DNA from: Chitinophagaceae bacterium | Lineage (GTDB): Bacteria; Bacteroidota; Bacteroidia; Chitinophagales; Chitinophagaceae | DNA length: 48,032 nt | NCBI GenBank assembly: GCA_025363355.1 | Contig: JANYEB010000220.1 | Coordinates: 1-48,032 of the forward strand | Reading direction: 5' to 3' | Shown here: one piece after another, positions 9,417 through 18,496 of the stretch | Layout of the letters: the number at the start of each line of letters is the position of its first letter | How positions within the stretch are numbered: the first letter of the stretch is position 1 | Translations under genes and position numbers: made by a program | Notes under the pieces: model-generated | The model's database searches: none | What the model was told of the DNA's origin: nothing | What the model saw: the letters and a program-made list of their open reading frames with translations, nothing else

Positions 9417-10649
9417 ATGAATATAGAAACGATACATACAAAAGTTTGCATTGTTGGTGCGGGTCCATCAGGAGCAGCTACCTCAATTTTCTTAAGCAGA
9501 GAAAAAGTAGCTCATATTATTATTGATGCTGCTCAATATCCAAGGGATAAAGTTTGTGGTGATGGCTTGGATTTAAAAGCTATTACAATGTTGAATCACA
9601 TTGATAAATCTATTTTAGAGGATGAGCTAAAACCTAGAGGTAAAATTCAAGCGTGTTGGGGCTTTCGCCTAATTAACCCCAAGGGAAAATATACAGAGTT
9701 TGTTTTTAAGCCTTCCATTGGTGATGAGAACAAACCACCCTATGGGGTATCTAAACGATTTTCACTAGATAATATCTTAGTTGAAAAATTTGATTCTGCC
9801 TTTGCAGATTTTTTACAAGAAACTAAAGCTATTAAAATTGAGCGTGTAGAGAATAAGTGGCATATTTTAGTTCAGCAGAAAGATAAACAGATTACTATTA
9901 TTTCTGATTTGATTGTTGGTGCTGATGGAGATCACTCCATTGTACTAAAGACAGTAGGCGAAAGAAAAATTAATAGAGAACATTATGCTGGAGGCGTAAG
10001 ACAATACTGGCAAGGCGTTGAAGGAATTCACGACAAGAACTTAATGGAGGTTTATTATCCAAAAACTTTTCCTATGAGCTATTTCTGGATATTTCCATTG
10101 GGTGATGGCTTAGCGAATGTTGGCTATGGAATGCTAAGCTCTGTTGCTGCAAAAAATAATTATAATATCAGAGAAATATTTACTGAGCTAATTAAAACAG
10201 ATTCCATTCTTCAATCACGTTTTGCAAATGCAACAGCTTTAGATAATGTAAGTGGCTGGGGTTTGCCTCTTGCAACTTTAAGAAGAAAGTGTAGTGGCAA
10301 TGGTTGGCTTTTAGTTGGAGATGCGGCATCTATGATTTCTCCTACTACAGGTGAAGGTGTTGGAACTGGGATGCAAACTGGGTTTATTGCTGCCAAGTTT
10401 ATTAAACAAGCTACAGAAATAAATAAGTTTGATGAAAGTATTTTTAAAAATTATGATAGAGAAGTTTATAAAAGAATGGAAGATGATATAAAACTATTCA
10501 ACCTTAGTATGTGGGTTTCTCCAAAAATGATGGGTTGGGTGATGAATAATATTGTGCCTTTTAATTATTTCAAAAGACTCTTTCAAACCAAAGTTGGTCA
10601 ATGGTTGAACACAGCTTATCACAAAGAAATTAAGGTTAAGCTAGATTAG
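9417..10649 (+). CDS. FAD-dependent oxidoreductase, geranylgeranyl-reductase family
   Basis: A 410-residue flavoprotein. The dinucleotide-binding motif is VGAGPSGAATS near residues 13-23, RDKVCGDGL follows, and the second FAD motif GADGDHS is near residue 168. LLVGDAASMISPTTGEG lies near residue 300. This order and the CGDG signature are typical of the geranylgeranyl reductase/menaquinone-lipid reductase group, which reduce isoprenoid double bonds, but other members are halogenases or monooxygenases. The exact substrate is unknown. I chose ATG 9417, one base after the PTPS stop codon; upstream TTG/GTG codons overlap that gene. It converges with recX and the two stop codons overlap by four bases. 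Confidence 0.88.
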   Translation: MNIETIHTKVCIVGAGPSGAATSIFLSREKVAHIIIDAAQYPRDKVCGDGLDLKAITMLNHIDKSILEDELKPRGKIQACWGFRLINPKGKYTEFVFKPSIGDENKPPYGVSKRFSLDNILVEKFDSAFADFLQETKAIKIERVENKWHILVQQKDKQITIISDLIVGADGDHSIVLKTVGERKINREHYAGGVRQYWQGVEGIHDKNLMEVYYPKTFPMSYFWIFPLGDGLANVGYGMLSSVAAKNNYNIREIFTELIKTDSILQSRFANATALDNVSGWGLPLATLRRKCSGNGWLLVGDAASMISPTTGEGVGTGMQTGFIAAKFIKQATEINKFDESIFKNYDREVYKRMEDDIKLFNLSMWVSPKMMGWVMNNIVPFNYFKRLFQTKVGQWLNTAYHKEIKVKLD

Positions 10650-11116
10650 TAGTTTTTAGCAACACCATTTATCACATCAATCTCAAAACCTTTTGACTGC
10701 AGGTATTTTAGCGTTTTCAGTTTCTTGATTTGTACTACCCCTTTTTGCTTTTTGAAATATATTTCGTATTGCTTTGTGAGTGTTTTCAAATAATCATCTT
10801 CATCTATTTGAGTAAGTGCTTTTTTAATATTGATAGGGCTTATTTGCTTTGACTTGAGTTCGTACCTAATTTTTACCCTACCCCACTGTTTAATTCTGAA
10901 CTTACCACCAGCAAACATTATTGCAAATCTTTCTTCGTTTAAATAATTATCTTCTATTAAAGTTGCTATGATATTATTTACTTCCAAAACATTTAAACCA
11001 TAATCAAATGCTTTTGACTTTACTTCGTTATGACATCTTTCTTGATAAGCACAATATTGCTTTAGTTTTGAAAGTGCTTCCTTTTGAGATAATTGCTTTT
11101 TAAAACCAACACCCAT
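10646..11116 (-). CDS. recX: RecX-family regulatory protein
   Basis: A 156-residue, lysine-rich, all-helical protein of the RecX family, which binds RecA filaments and limits recombination. Visible marks are QKEALSKLKQYCAYQERC at the N-terminus (the first three-helix repeat, typical of RecX with R.RS/R.H), DNYLNEERFA in the middle, and WGRVKIRYELKSKQI. It starts directly after the stop codon of the DUF2480 gene, so the two form an operon. recA itself is at 40890-41912, 30 kb away. The 3' end overlaps the convergent flavoprotein gene by four bases. Confidence 0.85.
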   Translation of the reverse strand: MGVGFKKQLSQKEALSKLKQYCAYQERCHNEVKSKAFDYGLNVLEVNNIIATLIEDNYLNEERFAIMFAGGKFRIKQWGRVKIRYELKSKQISPINIKKALTQIDEDDYLKTLTKQYEIYFKKQKGVVQIKKLKTLKYLQSKGFEIDVINGVAKNY

Positions 11117-11629
11117 TTATTTTACAAGTTGCTTTTTAAAAATTGGCACTGTGCTACAAGGTTCTCCATACATAATACTTTTTGCTATTGGTCTAAGCAT
11201 ATTTGTAATCTCAACATAAGCAGTTTCAGGTATAGAAACCTCCCCACAGCCTTTTACAACAACTCTCTTATCTCTAAATTCTTCAGTATTAATTTGTGAC
11301 AGTTTCTTTAAAATTACGGATTCAATTAATCTCTTTTCATCGCCAAAAACTACATTCTTTGCTATTGGCTGCAAATTAGTTGCAGCTAACATATAAGCCC
11401 ACATTGGTATAATTGCATCTGCTGAACAAATTATACAAACATTTTTATTTTCAAAAACCGACCAATCTGTAGTTAGCAAAGCAGCTCTATAATCCTTCTC
11501 TTTTAGAATTAGCTCCATAAAAAGAAAAGCCTTTAAATCAAATATTTTAATTTCTTCCTTTGGATAAAACTCTTCCAAGTCAAAAGTTACAATACCACTT
11601 TCTGCAACCTTATTTATAAATTCACTCAT
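11117..11629 (-). CDS. DUF2480 family protein
   Basis: A 170-residue protein matching the Bacteroidota-specific DUF2480 family. Characteristic stretches are NKVAESGIVTFDLEEFYP at the N-terminus, ILKEKDYRAAL, and ICSADAIIPMWAYML, followed by a C-terminal VVKGCGEVSIPETAY segment. No signal peptide or membrane helix is seen and the function is unknown. Two Cys (in ICSAD and KGCGE) are notable and could bind a metal. I chose ATG 11629 (MSEF), the usual family start, over the upstream in-frame codon at 11638. A TACTTTTG promoter element is 25 bases upstream. recX follows without a gap. Confidence 0.88.
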   Translation of the reverse strand: MSEFINKVAESGIVTFDLEEFYPKEEIKIFDLKAFLFMELILKEKDYRAALLTTDWSVFENKNVCIICSADAIIPMWAYMLAATNLQPIAKNVVFGDEKRLIESVILKKLSQINTEEFRDKRVVVKGCGEVSIPETAYVEITNMLRPIAKSIMYGEPCSTVPIFKKQLVK

Positions 11630-11653
11630 TATTACCAATTATTTAAACAGCTA

Positions 11654-11661
11654 CAAAAGTA
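11654..11661 (-). promoter_or_regulatory. Putative promoter -7 element of the DUF2480-recX operon
   Basis: Minus strand TACTTTTG, matching TAnnTTTG, 25 bases before the ATG at 11629. Confidence 0.5.
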
Positions 11662-11701
11662 GCTTTTATAAACAACTGTCTCTTTCGTATTCAGTAAACA
11701 A

Positions 11702-11735
11702 AAAACCCGAATCTTTCGACTCGGGTTTTAAAAAT
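11702..11735 (-). terminator. Terminator downstream of the PpiD-like gene
   Basis: Stem AAAACCCGA (11702-11710) with TCGGGTTTT (11721-11729) and a 10-base loop. On the minus strand it is followed by a T-rich tract. Confidence 0.8.
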
Positions 11736-11750
11736 ATTTTAACAATTATT

Positions 11751-13856
11751 CTAATAAAGATCTCCTCTGTTATCAGTAATATCTGCTACTTTCTTCAGTA
11801 ACTCATTACTGATTCTGCCTCCAGCACCTTTAATAGTATTATTCAACATTCCTTTAACTGAATTGGGATCTGATGGAGCCGCTGCTCTAGTTGCTATATT
11901 TTCAACTTTAACAACGTATACACCACCTTGACCAGCTATTGGTTCGCTAATTTTTCCTTTGTTAGATGCATTAAAAGCAGCACCTGCAAACTTGTAGTCC
12001 ATACCTATAATTGTATTAGCTGCATTTCCTGCCATTAGTGTGTCAACTCTTTGTACAGATGCATTATTACCAGCAGCAGTTGCAATTGCTTCTAAAGTTG
12101 TACCAGTCATTTTAGAAATAATTTGCTTTGCTTTCTTTTCGTTTTTAACAAGATTTTCAACTTGTGGACGAAGTGTTTGAGCAGATGGAACTCCTGGTTT
12201 ATTAACAGCTGTAATTACCCCAACAATATATTTATTATTGAAAGAATGGTATGTTTCTGTAATATCTCCAACACCTTTTTCATAAATCCATCTAACCAAT
12301 GTTCTATTACTTCCAAGCCCAGGAACTGTAAAATCTACTTTCTTAATTCCATCAGCTGGGTATGGAGTTTTATTTAATTTTTTTGCAGCTTCATCAAAAT
12401 CTTTTTTAGATTTTACAGAACTGATGAATTTACTAGCTTCGTTTTTTGTAGCAATATCTGTTTCGTTACTTAATGAAATTTGTTTAGCAAAATATGCAAT
12501 ATTGTATGCTGTACTTGTTCCTTTTTGACCTAACACTTCTACATAGTGATATCCATATTCTGTTTTAACAATACCTTTTGATCCTACTGGTTGAATGAAA
12601 GCAAAATCGTTAAAAGAACCAACCATTCTTCCACTAGTAAAGTAATCATACACGCCACCTTTAGCTTTACTTCCATCATCTTCGCTAGATTTCATACATA
12701 AAGAATCAAAGTTTGCACCAGCTTTAAGTTTCATTTCAATGGTATCAAGCAAATGCTTTGCAGTACTATCATCTCTAACTCTGAAAGACTGACCTGTTTT
12801 TTGATCTCTATCCATAGTTTTAATAAGTATGTGTCTAACTTTTGCACTATCAGCAATAGATCTAACACCAACCATTTTAGCTAATACATAATTGTTACCA
12901 TCTAAATAAGGACCAAAAACACCACCAACAGGTAATTTAACTAAAGTATCTTTTACTTGTTGTTTAATTTCTTTACCTGCTATATAGCCATTATAAAAAG
13001 GCATTTCAGAAGTATTTTTTGCAAAGAATGTTTCTGTATTTGTAGTAGAAGCAAGATCTGCTTTCTTAGTTTCAAGTTTATTTTTAACAGCATCAGAATC
13101 ACTTTTGCTAGGCACAGCATCAAAACTTACATAAGAAAAAGAACGAGTTTCTTCGTCTTTCTCATAAATTTTACTATGCTTTTTTCCATAAGCAGTTATT
13201 TCATCATCAGTTACTTTAATAGTGCTATCAGCTATTGTTGAATAAGGAACTGCAACGTAAGAAACTGTAGAGAAACTGTTATTGTCTGCTTGTTGTTTTT
13301 CAATCAACCATTTTGGAGCATAAGCAGCTTGAGATATAATATTATTGAACTTAGCATATTTAGCTTGTAAAATAGTTGGCTCAACTATACCTTCATAAAC
13401 ACCTTTCTTTTGATCTTCTTTTCCAGATTTTTTAAACTGGCTCCAAGCTTGTTTTGCTTTTTCAACATCAGCTTGACCAGTTTGTTGATCTCTAAACTCG
13501 CCCATTAAAGGAGAATTTGGTTTAAACAACTCTTCACTTAATTGCTTATCCGTACAAGTAAGACCTAATTTATCAAACTCTTGGTTTAATAAAATTTGAC
13601 TAACTTCTTGATTCCAAAGTTGACCAATCAAGTTTTCTCTTTGTTGAGCATTTCCTTGACTTGCATTTTCAACTTTCTTATCAAACTCTTTCCTATCAAT
13701 ACTTTTACCATTTACTTTACCAACAGTTGAGCCTGTTCCTAACAAAGAACCTCTACGGCTTAAACCATCTTGTAATATAAAGGCAATTAATGCTAGAGCT
13801 ATAACTCCACCAACAATCCAAGCTCCACGATCACGAATACTTTGAATAATAGACAT
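11751..13856 (-). CDS. PpiD/SurA-type peptidylprolyl isomerase, membrane-anchored
   Basis: A 701-residue periplasmic foldase tethered to the inner membrane. One transmembrane helix at about residues 13-30 (WIVGGVIALALIAFI) is followed by a SurA-N-like chaperone region. The latter holds VGKVNGKSIDRKEFDKKVE and extends to about residue 200. A parvulin (PpiC-type) domain lies near residues 340-450, starting AKVRHILIKT and ending GYHYVEVLG. The C-terminal third resembles a second, degenerate parvulin domain and ends at a dynein-like helical tail. It should help outer-membrane and secreted proteins fold. A well-spaced promoter precedes it and a terminator follows, so it is a single-gene unit. Confidence 0.92.
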   Translation of the reverse strand: MSIIQSIRDRGAWIVGGVIALALIAFILQDGLSRRGSLLGTGSTVGKVNGKSIDRKEFDKKVENASQGNAQQRENLIGQLWNQEVSQILLNQEFDKLGLTCTDKQLSEELFKPNSPLMGEFRDQQTGQADVEKAKQAWSQFKKSGKEDQKKGVYEGIVEPTILQAKYAKFNNIISQAAYAPKWLIEKQQADNNSFSTVSYVAVPYSTIADSTIKVTDDEITAYGKKHSKIYEKDEETRSFSYVSFDAVPSKSDSDAVKNKLETKKADLASTTNTETFFAKNTSEMPFYNGYIAGKEIKQQVKDTLVKLPVGGVFGPYLDGNNYVLAKMVGVRSIADSAKVRHILIKTMDRDQKTGQSFRVRDDSTAKHLLDTIEMKLKAGANFDSLCMKSSEDDGSKAKGGVYDYFTSGRMVGSFNDFAFIQPVGSKGIVKTEYGYHYVEVLGQKGTSTAYNIAYFAKQISLSNETDIATKNEASKFISSVKSKKDFDEAAKKLNKTPYPADGIKKVDFTVPGLGSNRTLVRWIYEKGVGDITETYHSFNNKYIVGVITAVNKPGVPSAQTLRPQVENLVKNEKKAKQIISKMTGTTLEAIATAAGNNASVQRVDTLMAGNAANTIIGMDYKFAGAAFNASNKGKISEPIAGQGGVYVVKVENIATRAAAPSDPNSVKGMLNNTIKGAGGRISNELLKKVADITDNRGDLY

Positions 13857-13888
13857 AAACTTATATACTTTATTTTTTTAAAGGATGG

Positions 13889-13919
13889 CAAAAATAGGGT
13901 AATTAGGGTATTGAACAAA
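13889..13919 (-). promoter_or_regulatory. Putative ppiD-like gene promoter
   Basis: On the minus strand TTTG (13916-13919), 19 bases, then TATTTTTG (13889-13896). This matches the Bacteroidota arrangement of a -33 TTTG and a -7 TAnnTTTG. The start codon is 33 bases further on. Confidence 0.6.
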
Positions 13920-14319
13920 CTGTGGAAAAAGTATTCAAACGCTTATTAGTAAAAGATTCTTATGTTAATTAGTTTTATTAAAAATGCAGGTAGATTTATC
14001 TGATAAAATATGTTAGTTTTTTCTATTCACATTCGTTTGTTGATAAACCACAAAACCTGTTAGAAAATTACAATTTCTAAAAATTAAATGTTATAAGATG
14101 TAGAATAAGTAAGGGTGTTTTTGGGTACTTGGTTACAATCAGCCAACTTGTATGCCAATTACACTAACTTAATTAACAGTTAATATCTCGACAGTTTATC
14201 AATGTTAAAAAACACATTACTTTTTATAAAGGTTGTTAAAAAGTGATTGAAACTATTGTAAACATTAAATTTTCTTGATTTAATAAAATGTGAATTAGAG
14301 TGAATAAGTTCAAGCTTAT

Positions 14320-14327
14320 TAACTTTG
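14320..14327 (+). promoter_or_regulatory. Putative nadA promoter -7 element
   Basis: TAACTTTG, matching TAnnTTTG, about 95 bases before the nadA ATG, leaving a fairly long leader. Confidence 0.4.
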
Positions 14328-14421
14328 CCTTGTGTGAATAACTAAGTTATAACGATATTAACACCCGTAATAATAGTAGTTGTTTTATATAAATGTATTA
14401 TTAAATACTATTACAAGAGAT

Positions 14422-15423
14422 ATGAACATTGACATTTCAAAAATAGAAGCAACAGGTTTTTTAGATATTGATATTAATCCAACAATTGATTTATTTGCAG
14501 ATATAAACAAATTAAAAAAAGAAAAGAATGCAATTGTACTGGCACACTATTATCAAGAACCAGATATTCAAGATGTGGCTGATTATATTGGTGACAGTTT
14601 GGGTTTAGCACAAAAAGCTGCTAACACCGATGCTGATATTATAGTTTTTGCAGGAGTACATTTTATGGCTGAGACTGCAAAAATATTAAATCCAACAAAA
14701 AAAGTGTTGTTGCCAGATTTAAAAGCTGGATGTTCATTAGCAGATTCTGCACCAGCTAATCTTTTCAAAGCCTTTAAGGATAAGCATCCTGAGCATTTGG
14801 TGATAAGTTATATTAATTGTACAGCAGACATAAAAGCATTGAGTGATATTATTTGTACATCGTCTAATGCTGAAGCTATTTTAAATAGTTTGCCAAAAGA
14901 CCAAAAGATAATTTTTGCTCCTGATAAAAATCTTGGTGGATATCTAAATAAAAAAACGGGTAGAAATATGTTGTTGTGGAATGGAGCTTGTATGGTACAC
15001 GAAATATTTAGTTTAGAAAAGATTACCAAGCTAAAAATTAGGCACCCTAAAGCTCAATTAATTTCTCATCCAGAGTGTGAAGAAGCTGTCTTAAATATTT
15101 CTGATTATGTTGGCAGCACAACGCAATTGTTGAAATATGCACAAACCAGCGATGTTAATGAATTTATTGTTGCAACAGAAACTGGCATATTGCATCAAAT
15201 GCAAATTAGTACACCTAATAAAACATTTATTCCTGCACCACCAAATAACAGCTGTGCCTGCAACGATTGTCCACACATGAAGCTAAATACACTTGAAAAA
15301 TTGTATATCTGTATGCAATATGAATTGCCAGAAATAACAATGAACGAAACTTTAAGAATTGCTGCTAAAAAACCAATTGATAGAATGCTAGAGATAAGCA
15401 AAGCAGCAGGTTTAGTAGGTTGA
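14422..15423 (+). CDS. nadA: Quinolinate synthase NadA
   Basis: A 333-residue [4Fe-4S] enzyme that condenses iminoaspartate with dihydroxyacetone phosphate to quinolinate in de novo NAD synthesis. Three pseudo-repeat domains are visible. [18 protein letters not shown] and [14 protein letters not shown] are diagnostic. Cluster ligands fit Cys104 (KAGCSLADS), Cys190 (WNGACMVH) and one of Cys278/280/283 ([10 protein letters not shown]). Length is normal. I chose ATG 14422 (MNIDIS) over a TTG at 14380 because homologues begin a short way before the ILAHYYQ region. Neither nadB nor nadC is beside it. It heads a 13-kb run of plus-strand genes. Confidence 0.96.
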   Translation: MNIDISKIEATGFLDIDINPTIDLFADINKLKKEKNAIVLAHYYQEPDIQDVADYIGDSLGLAQKAANTDADIIVFAGVHFMAETAKILNPTKKVLLPDLKAGCSLADSAPANLFKAFKDKHPEHLVISYINCTADIKALSDIICTSSNAEAILNSLPKDQKIIFAPDKNLGGYLNKKTGRNMLLWNGACMVHEIFSLEKITKLKIRHPKAQLISHPECEEAVLNISDYVGSTTQLLKYAQTSDVNEFIVATETGILHQMQISTPNKTFIPAPPNNSCACNDCPHMKLNTLEKLYICMQYELPEITMNETLRIAAKKPIDRMLEISKAAGLVG

Positions 15424-15453
15424 TATTTTTAACATTAAAAATAACTTAAAAAC

Positions 15454-15461
15454 TATATTTG
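15454..15461 (+). promoter_or_regulatory. Putative promoter -7 element of the export operon
   Basis: TATATTTG, matching TAnnTTTG, 19 bases before the ABC gene ATG at 15481. Confidence 0.5.
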
Positions 15462-15480
15462 TGTTTTTGAATTTGATTTT

Positions 15481-17127
15481 ATGGAACAAAACGCACAAGA
15501 AAGTTTATTTAAATCATTAAGAAGTCTATTTAGAATATTAAAGTTAGATAAAAAAGATATTTCAAGTATTTACTTTTTCGCCATTTTGGGTGGATTAATT
15601 GCTCTAACACTGCCATTAGGAATTCAAACCATTATCAATTTTGTTACAGCAGGTACATTATCAACATCTATAATTGTTCTTATCATTATTGTTGTTATAG
15701 GTGTGTTTATAAATGGATTGGTGCAAGTGCGGCAAATGCAGATTACTGAAAAAGTAAAACAGAAAATATTTACACGTTACTCATTAGAATTTGCCAATAA
15801 ACTTCCACATCTTAATATAGAAAAATTAGATAAATACTATTTACCAGAACTTGTAAATAGATATTTTGATGCTCCTTCATTAACAAAAAGTTTAGAAAAA
15901 ATTTTGCTAGATGTTCCTGCTGCAATTATTCAAATCATTTTTGGTTTAATATTATTATCATTTTATCATCCCATATTTATTGGCTTTGGTTTATTTCTCA
16001 TAATTATTCTTGTTATCATTATTAAATACACATCTCCACAAGGTTTGGCTACAAGTTTAAAAGCTAGTGATTATAAATATGCTATTGCAAGTTGGTTAGA
16101 GGAAATGGCTAGAGTAATTAAATCTTTTAAGTACAGTAAAGACACCAACCTACATTTAAAAAAAGCTGATAAATTAGTAAGTGGATATTTAGATGCAAGA
16201 ACTTCTCATTTTAAAATATTGCTTGCACAATATTGGAGTTTAATCACTTTTAAAATTATTATAACTGCTGCAATGCTTATAGTTGGTAGTTATTTGGTAA
16301 TAGATAATCAAATAAATGTGGGTCAATTTATTGCTGCAGATATTGTAATCATTGCTATTATGAGTAGTGTTGAAAAATTGATTAGCAGCTTAGATAAAGT
16401 ATATGATACACTTACATCTATTCAAAAATTAAGTAAAGTAATTGATAGCGAAATTGAAATATCAGGCACAAGAGAATTACCTGAAATAAATACAGGACTA
16501 GCTATTGAATTTATTGATATAAATTTTGGATACGGAGAAAAAGAAGTGTTAAAAAATCTTTCTTTTAAAATACAACCAGGACAAATGATTTGCTTAAGTG
16601 GAGTTTCTGGTTCTGGAAAATCCTCTGTATTAAGACTATTAACAGGAGCATTTACAAATTTTAGTGGAACCATTTTGTTAGATAATGCACCAATAGGAAA
16701 TTATAGTTTAAAAAGTTTACGCGCTCAAACTGGAATTCTGTTAAGCCAGCAAGATATTTTTAATGGAACATTGCTCGAAAATTTAACAATGGGAAATGCT
16801 GACATTTCTTTAGATGAAGTTAATAAACTAAGTGACAAACTAAATTTAAAAGATTTTATAAAAACCTATAAAGATGGTTATGATGCTATATTAGACACGC
16901 AGGGTAAAAAAATAAATGCCAACATTCGTCAAGAAATATTATTGGTAAGAGCCTTAGTAGGGAAACATAGATTACTGTTATTAGAAAATCCATTTAATAA
17001 TTTAGAACCTAAAGAAGTGGTGGCTTTGATGGATTATTTGCAAAACGACAATACAGCAACAATCATCATTACATCTGATGACAACAATGTGAAAAGTAAG
17101 TGCGATATGATCATTAACCTTAAATAA
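15481..17127 (+). CDS. ABC exporter-type protein with a degenerate nucleotide-binding domain
   Basis: A 548-residue half-transporter, the inner-membrane part of a type I export system. Residues about 25-320 form a type-1 ABC membrane domain with hydrophobic segments near 27-55, 60-85, 150-185 and 255-300. There is no N-terminal C39 peptidase domain. The nucleotide-binding domain (about 330-548) has an intact Walker A, GVSGSGKSS (Lys380), and a Q-loop, LLSQQDIF. The remaining motifs are broken. The LSGGQ signature position reads INANI (478-482). Walker B reads LLLLEN, with Glu502 and Asn503 in place of the Asp and catalytic Glu. The H-loop His is Ser532. Nucleotide binding is likely but normal hydrolysis is doubtful. 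HlyD and TolC genes follow directly, so it still looks like an export operon. No substrate peptide gene is seen. Confidence 0.88.
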   Translation: MEQNAQESLFKSLRSLFRILKLDKKDISSIYFFAILGGLIALTLPLGIQTIINFVTAGTLSTSIIVLIIIVVIGVFINGLVQVRQMQITEKVKQKIFTRYSLEFANKLPHLNIEKLDKYYLPELVNRYFDAPSLTKSLEKILLDVPAAIIQIIFGLILLSFYHPIFIGFGLFLIIILVIIIKYTSPQGLATSLKASDYKYAIASWLEEMARVIKSFKYSKDTNLHLKKADKLVSGYLDARTSHFKILLAQYWSLITFKIIITAAMLIVGSYLVIDNQINVGQFIAADIVIIAIMSSVEKLISSLDKVYDTLTSIQKLSKVIDSEIEISGTRELPEINTGLAIEFIDINFGYGEKEVLKNLSFKIQPGQMICLSGVSGSGKSSVLRLLTGAFTNFSGTILLDNAPIGNYSLKSLRAQTGILLSQQDIFNGTLLENLTMGNADISLDEVNKLSDKLNLKDFIKTYKDGYDAILDTQGKKINANIRQEILLVRALVGKHRLLLLENPFNNLEPKEVVALMDYLQNDNTATIIITSDDNNVKSKCDMIINLK

Positions 17128-17131
17128 TTCT

Positions 17132-18496
17132 ATGGAAATTTTACAGCATAATATTGATGAGTTGTATCAGCAAAATGCTTTGCAATCTTATAAAAAAATA
17201 TACAGGATAAATAGACAAAGCAGTGTTAAACGCTGGTTGATAAGTATTCTTTGTGTTTCTGCCGTAGTAATGTTTTTACCCTGGACACAAAACATTAAAA
17301 CAAACGGCACCATCACCACACTAAAGCAAGAAGATAGACCACAAGAAGTGAACACAGTATTAAGTGGCAGTATTGTAAAGTGGTATATTAAGGAAGGAGA
17401 TTTTGTGAAAAAGGGAGATACTATTTTACAACTTGGCGAAGTAAAGGTTGATTATTTTGACCCAAAATTATTAGAAAGAACCAAGCAACAATTAGCATCT
17501 AAAGAACAAAGTGCAGCAGGTTATGAAAGCAAGGCACAAACAGCCAACACACAAATTCAAGCACAGCAAGAAGCACAGGTTTTAAAACTAGCAATGCTTG
17601 ATAATAAAATTAAACAACAGCAATTAAAAATTATTAGTGATAGCAACGATGTGATTGCCATTGCAAATGAATTAAGCATTTATAAACGCCAACAAGATGC
17701 AGGGAAAATAATGCTTGATAGTGGTGCCATTTCATTAGTTGATTTTGAAAAAAGAAAAGCCAATTATCAAAATGGTTTTGCCAAAAAAATAAGTGCCGAA
17801 AATAAGTTGGCACAAAGCAAACAAGAACTCACCAATTATAGAATAGAAAAAAATAGTGTGGTGCAAGAATATATTGATAAAGTTTCTAAAACCGAAGGCG
17901 ATAAGTTTGGTTCTTTATCAAGCCTAGCAACTACACAAGCAGACATTGCAAAACTGCAAAATATTTATGCCAACTACGACATCAGAAATAAACTCTATTA
18001 CATTATTGCACCACAAGATGGACAAATTATAAAAGCAAAAAAAGCGGGTATTGGCGAGTTTGTAAAAGAAGGAGAAATGATGGTGCAAATTGTGCCAACT
18101 AATACCAACTATGCTGTTGAAATGTTTCTAGAGCCAATGGATTTACCATTAATTCATATTGGTGAAAAAGTAAGATTTGTATTTGATGGTTTTCCTGCAA
18201 TTGTTTTTAGTGGATGGCCCAAAAATAGCTACGGAACTTTTAGTGGAAAAATCACAGCTATTGAAACTAATATTAGTGGCAATGGAAAGTTTAGAGTTTT
18301 GGTTGATGAAGACACTTCAGCACAAAATAAACCTTGGCCCAAAAACTTAAAAATAGGAGGAGGAGCCAAAGGCATTGCTTTATTAAAAGATGTAAAAGTT
18401 GGTTATGAACTATGGCGTAATATTAATGGCTTTCCGCCAGAATATTACCAACCAAAAATGAAAGAAGAAAGTAAAAACAAAGACGATAAAAAGTAA
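17132..18496 (+). CDS. HlyD-family periplasmic adaptor
   Basis: A 454-residue membrane-fusion protein linking the ABC protein to the TolC-like channel across the periplasm. One transmembrane helix at about residues 35-52 (WLISILCVSAVVMFLPW) follows a short cytosolic tail. The biotinyl-lipoyl-like half-motif is GSIVKWYIKEGDFVKKGD near residues 78-96. A long coiled coil runs from about 120 to 280, and the second lipoyl half is IIAPQDGQIIKAKKAG, near residues 290-306. The C-terminal barrel includes VRFVFDGFPAIVF. It starts four bases after the ABC stop codon and abuts the TolC gene without a gap, so all three are one operon. Confidence 0.92.
   Translation: MEILQHNIDELYQQNALQSYKKIYRINRQSSVKRWLISILCVSAVVMFLPWTQNIKTNGTITTLKQEDRPQEVNTVLSGSIVKWYIKEGDFVKKGDTILQLGEVKVDYFDPKLLERTKQQLASKEQSAAGYESKAQTANTQIQAQQEAQVLKLAMLDNKIKQQQLKIISDSNDVIAIANELSIYKRQQDAGKIMLDSGAISLVDFEKRKANYQNGFAKKISAENKLAQSKQELTNYRIEKNSVVQEYIDKVSKTEGDKFGSLSSLATTQADIAKLQNIYANYDIRNKLYYIIAPQDGQIIKAKKAGIGEFVKEGEMMVQIVPTNTNYAVEMFLEPMDLPLIHIGEKVRFVFDGFPAIVFSGWPKNSYGTFSGKITAIETNISGNGKFRVLVDEDTSAQNKPWPKNLKIGGGAKGIALLKDVKVGYELWRNINGFPPEYYQPKMKEESKNKDDKK

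Larger units (their letters stand above)
13857..14421. other. AT-rich intergenic region with DnaA-box-like motifs
   Basis: A 565-base gap between divergent genes with no convincing coding sequence. It holds the two divergent promoters and a cluster of motifs resembling DnaA boxes (TTATNCACA or its complement). TGTGAATAA at 14333-14341 is a perfect match. One-mismatch versions occur at 13921-13929, 14023-14031, 14038-14046, 14289-14297 and 14299-14307. In sequence this AT-rich such matches can arise by chance, so an origin is only a possibility. Confidence 0.35.
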
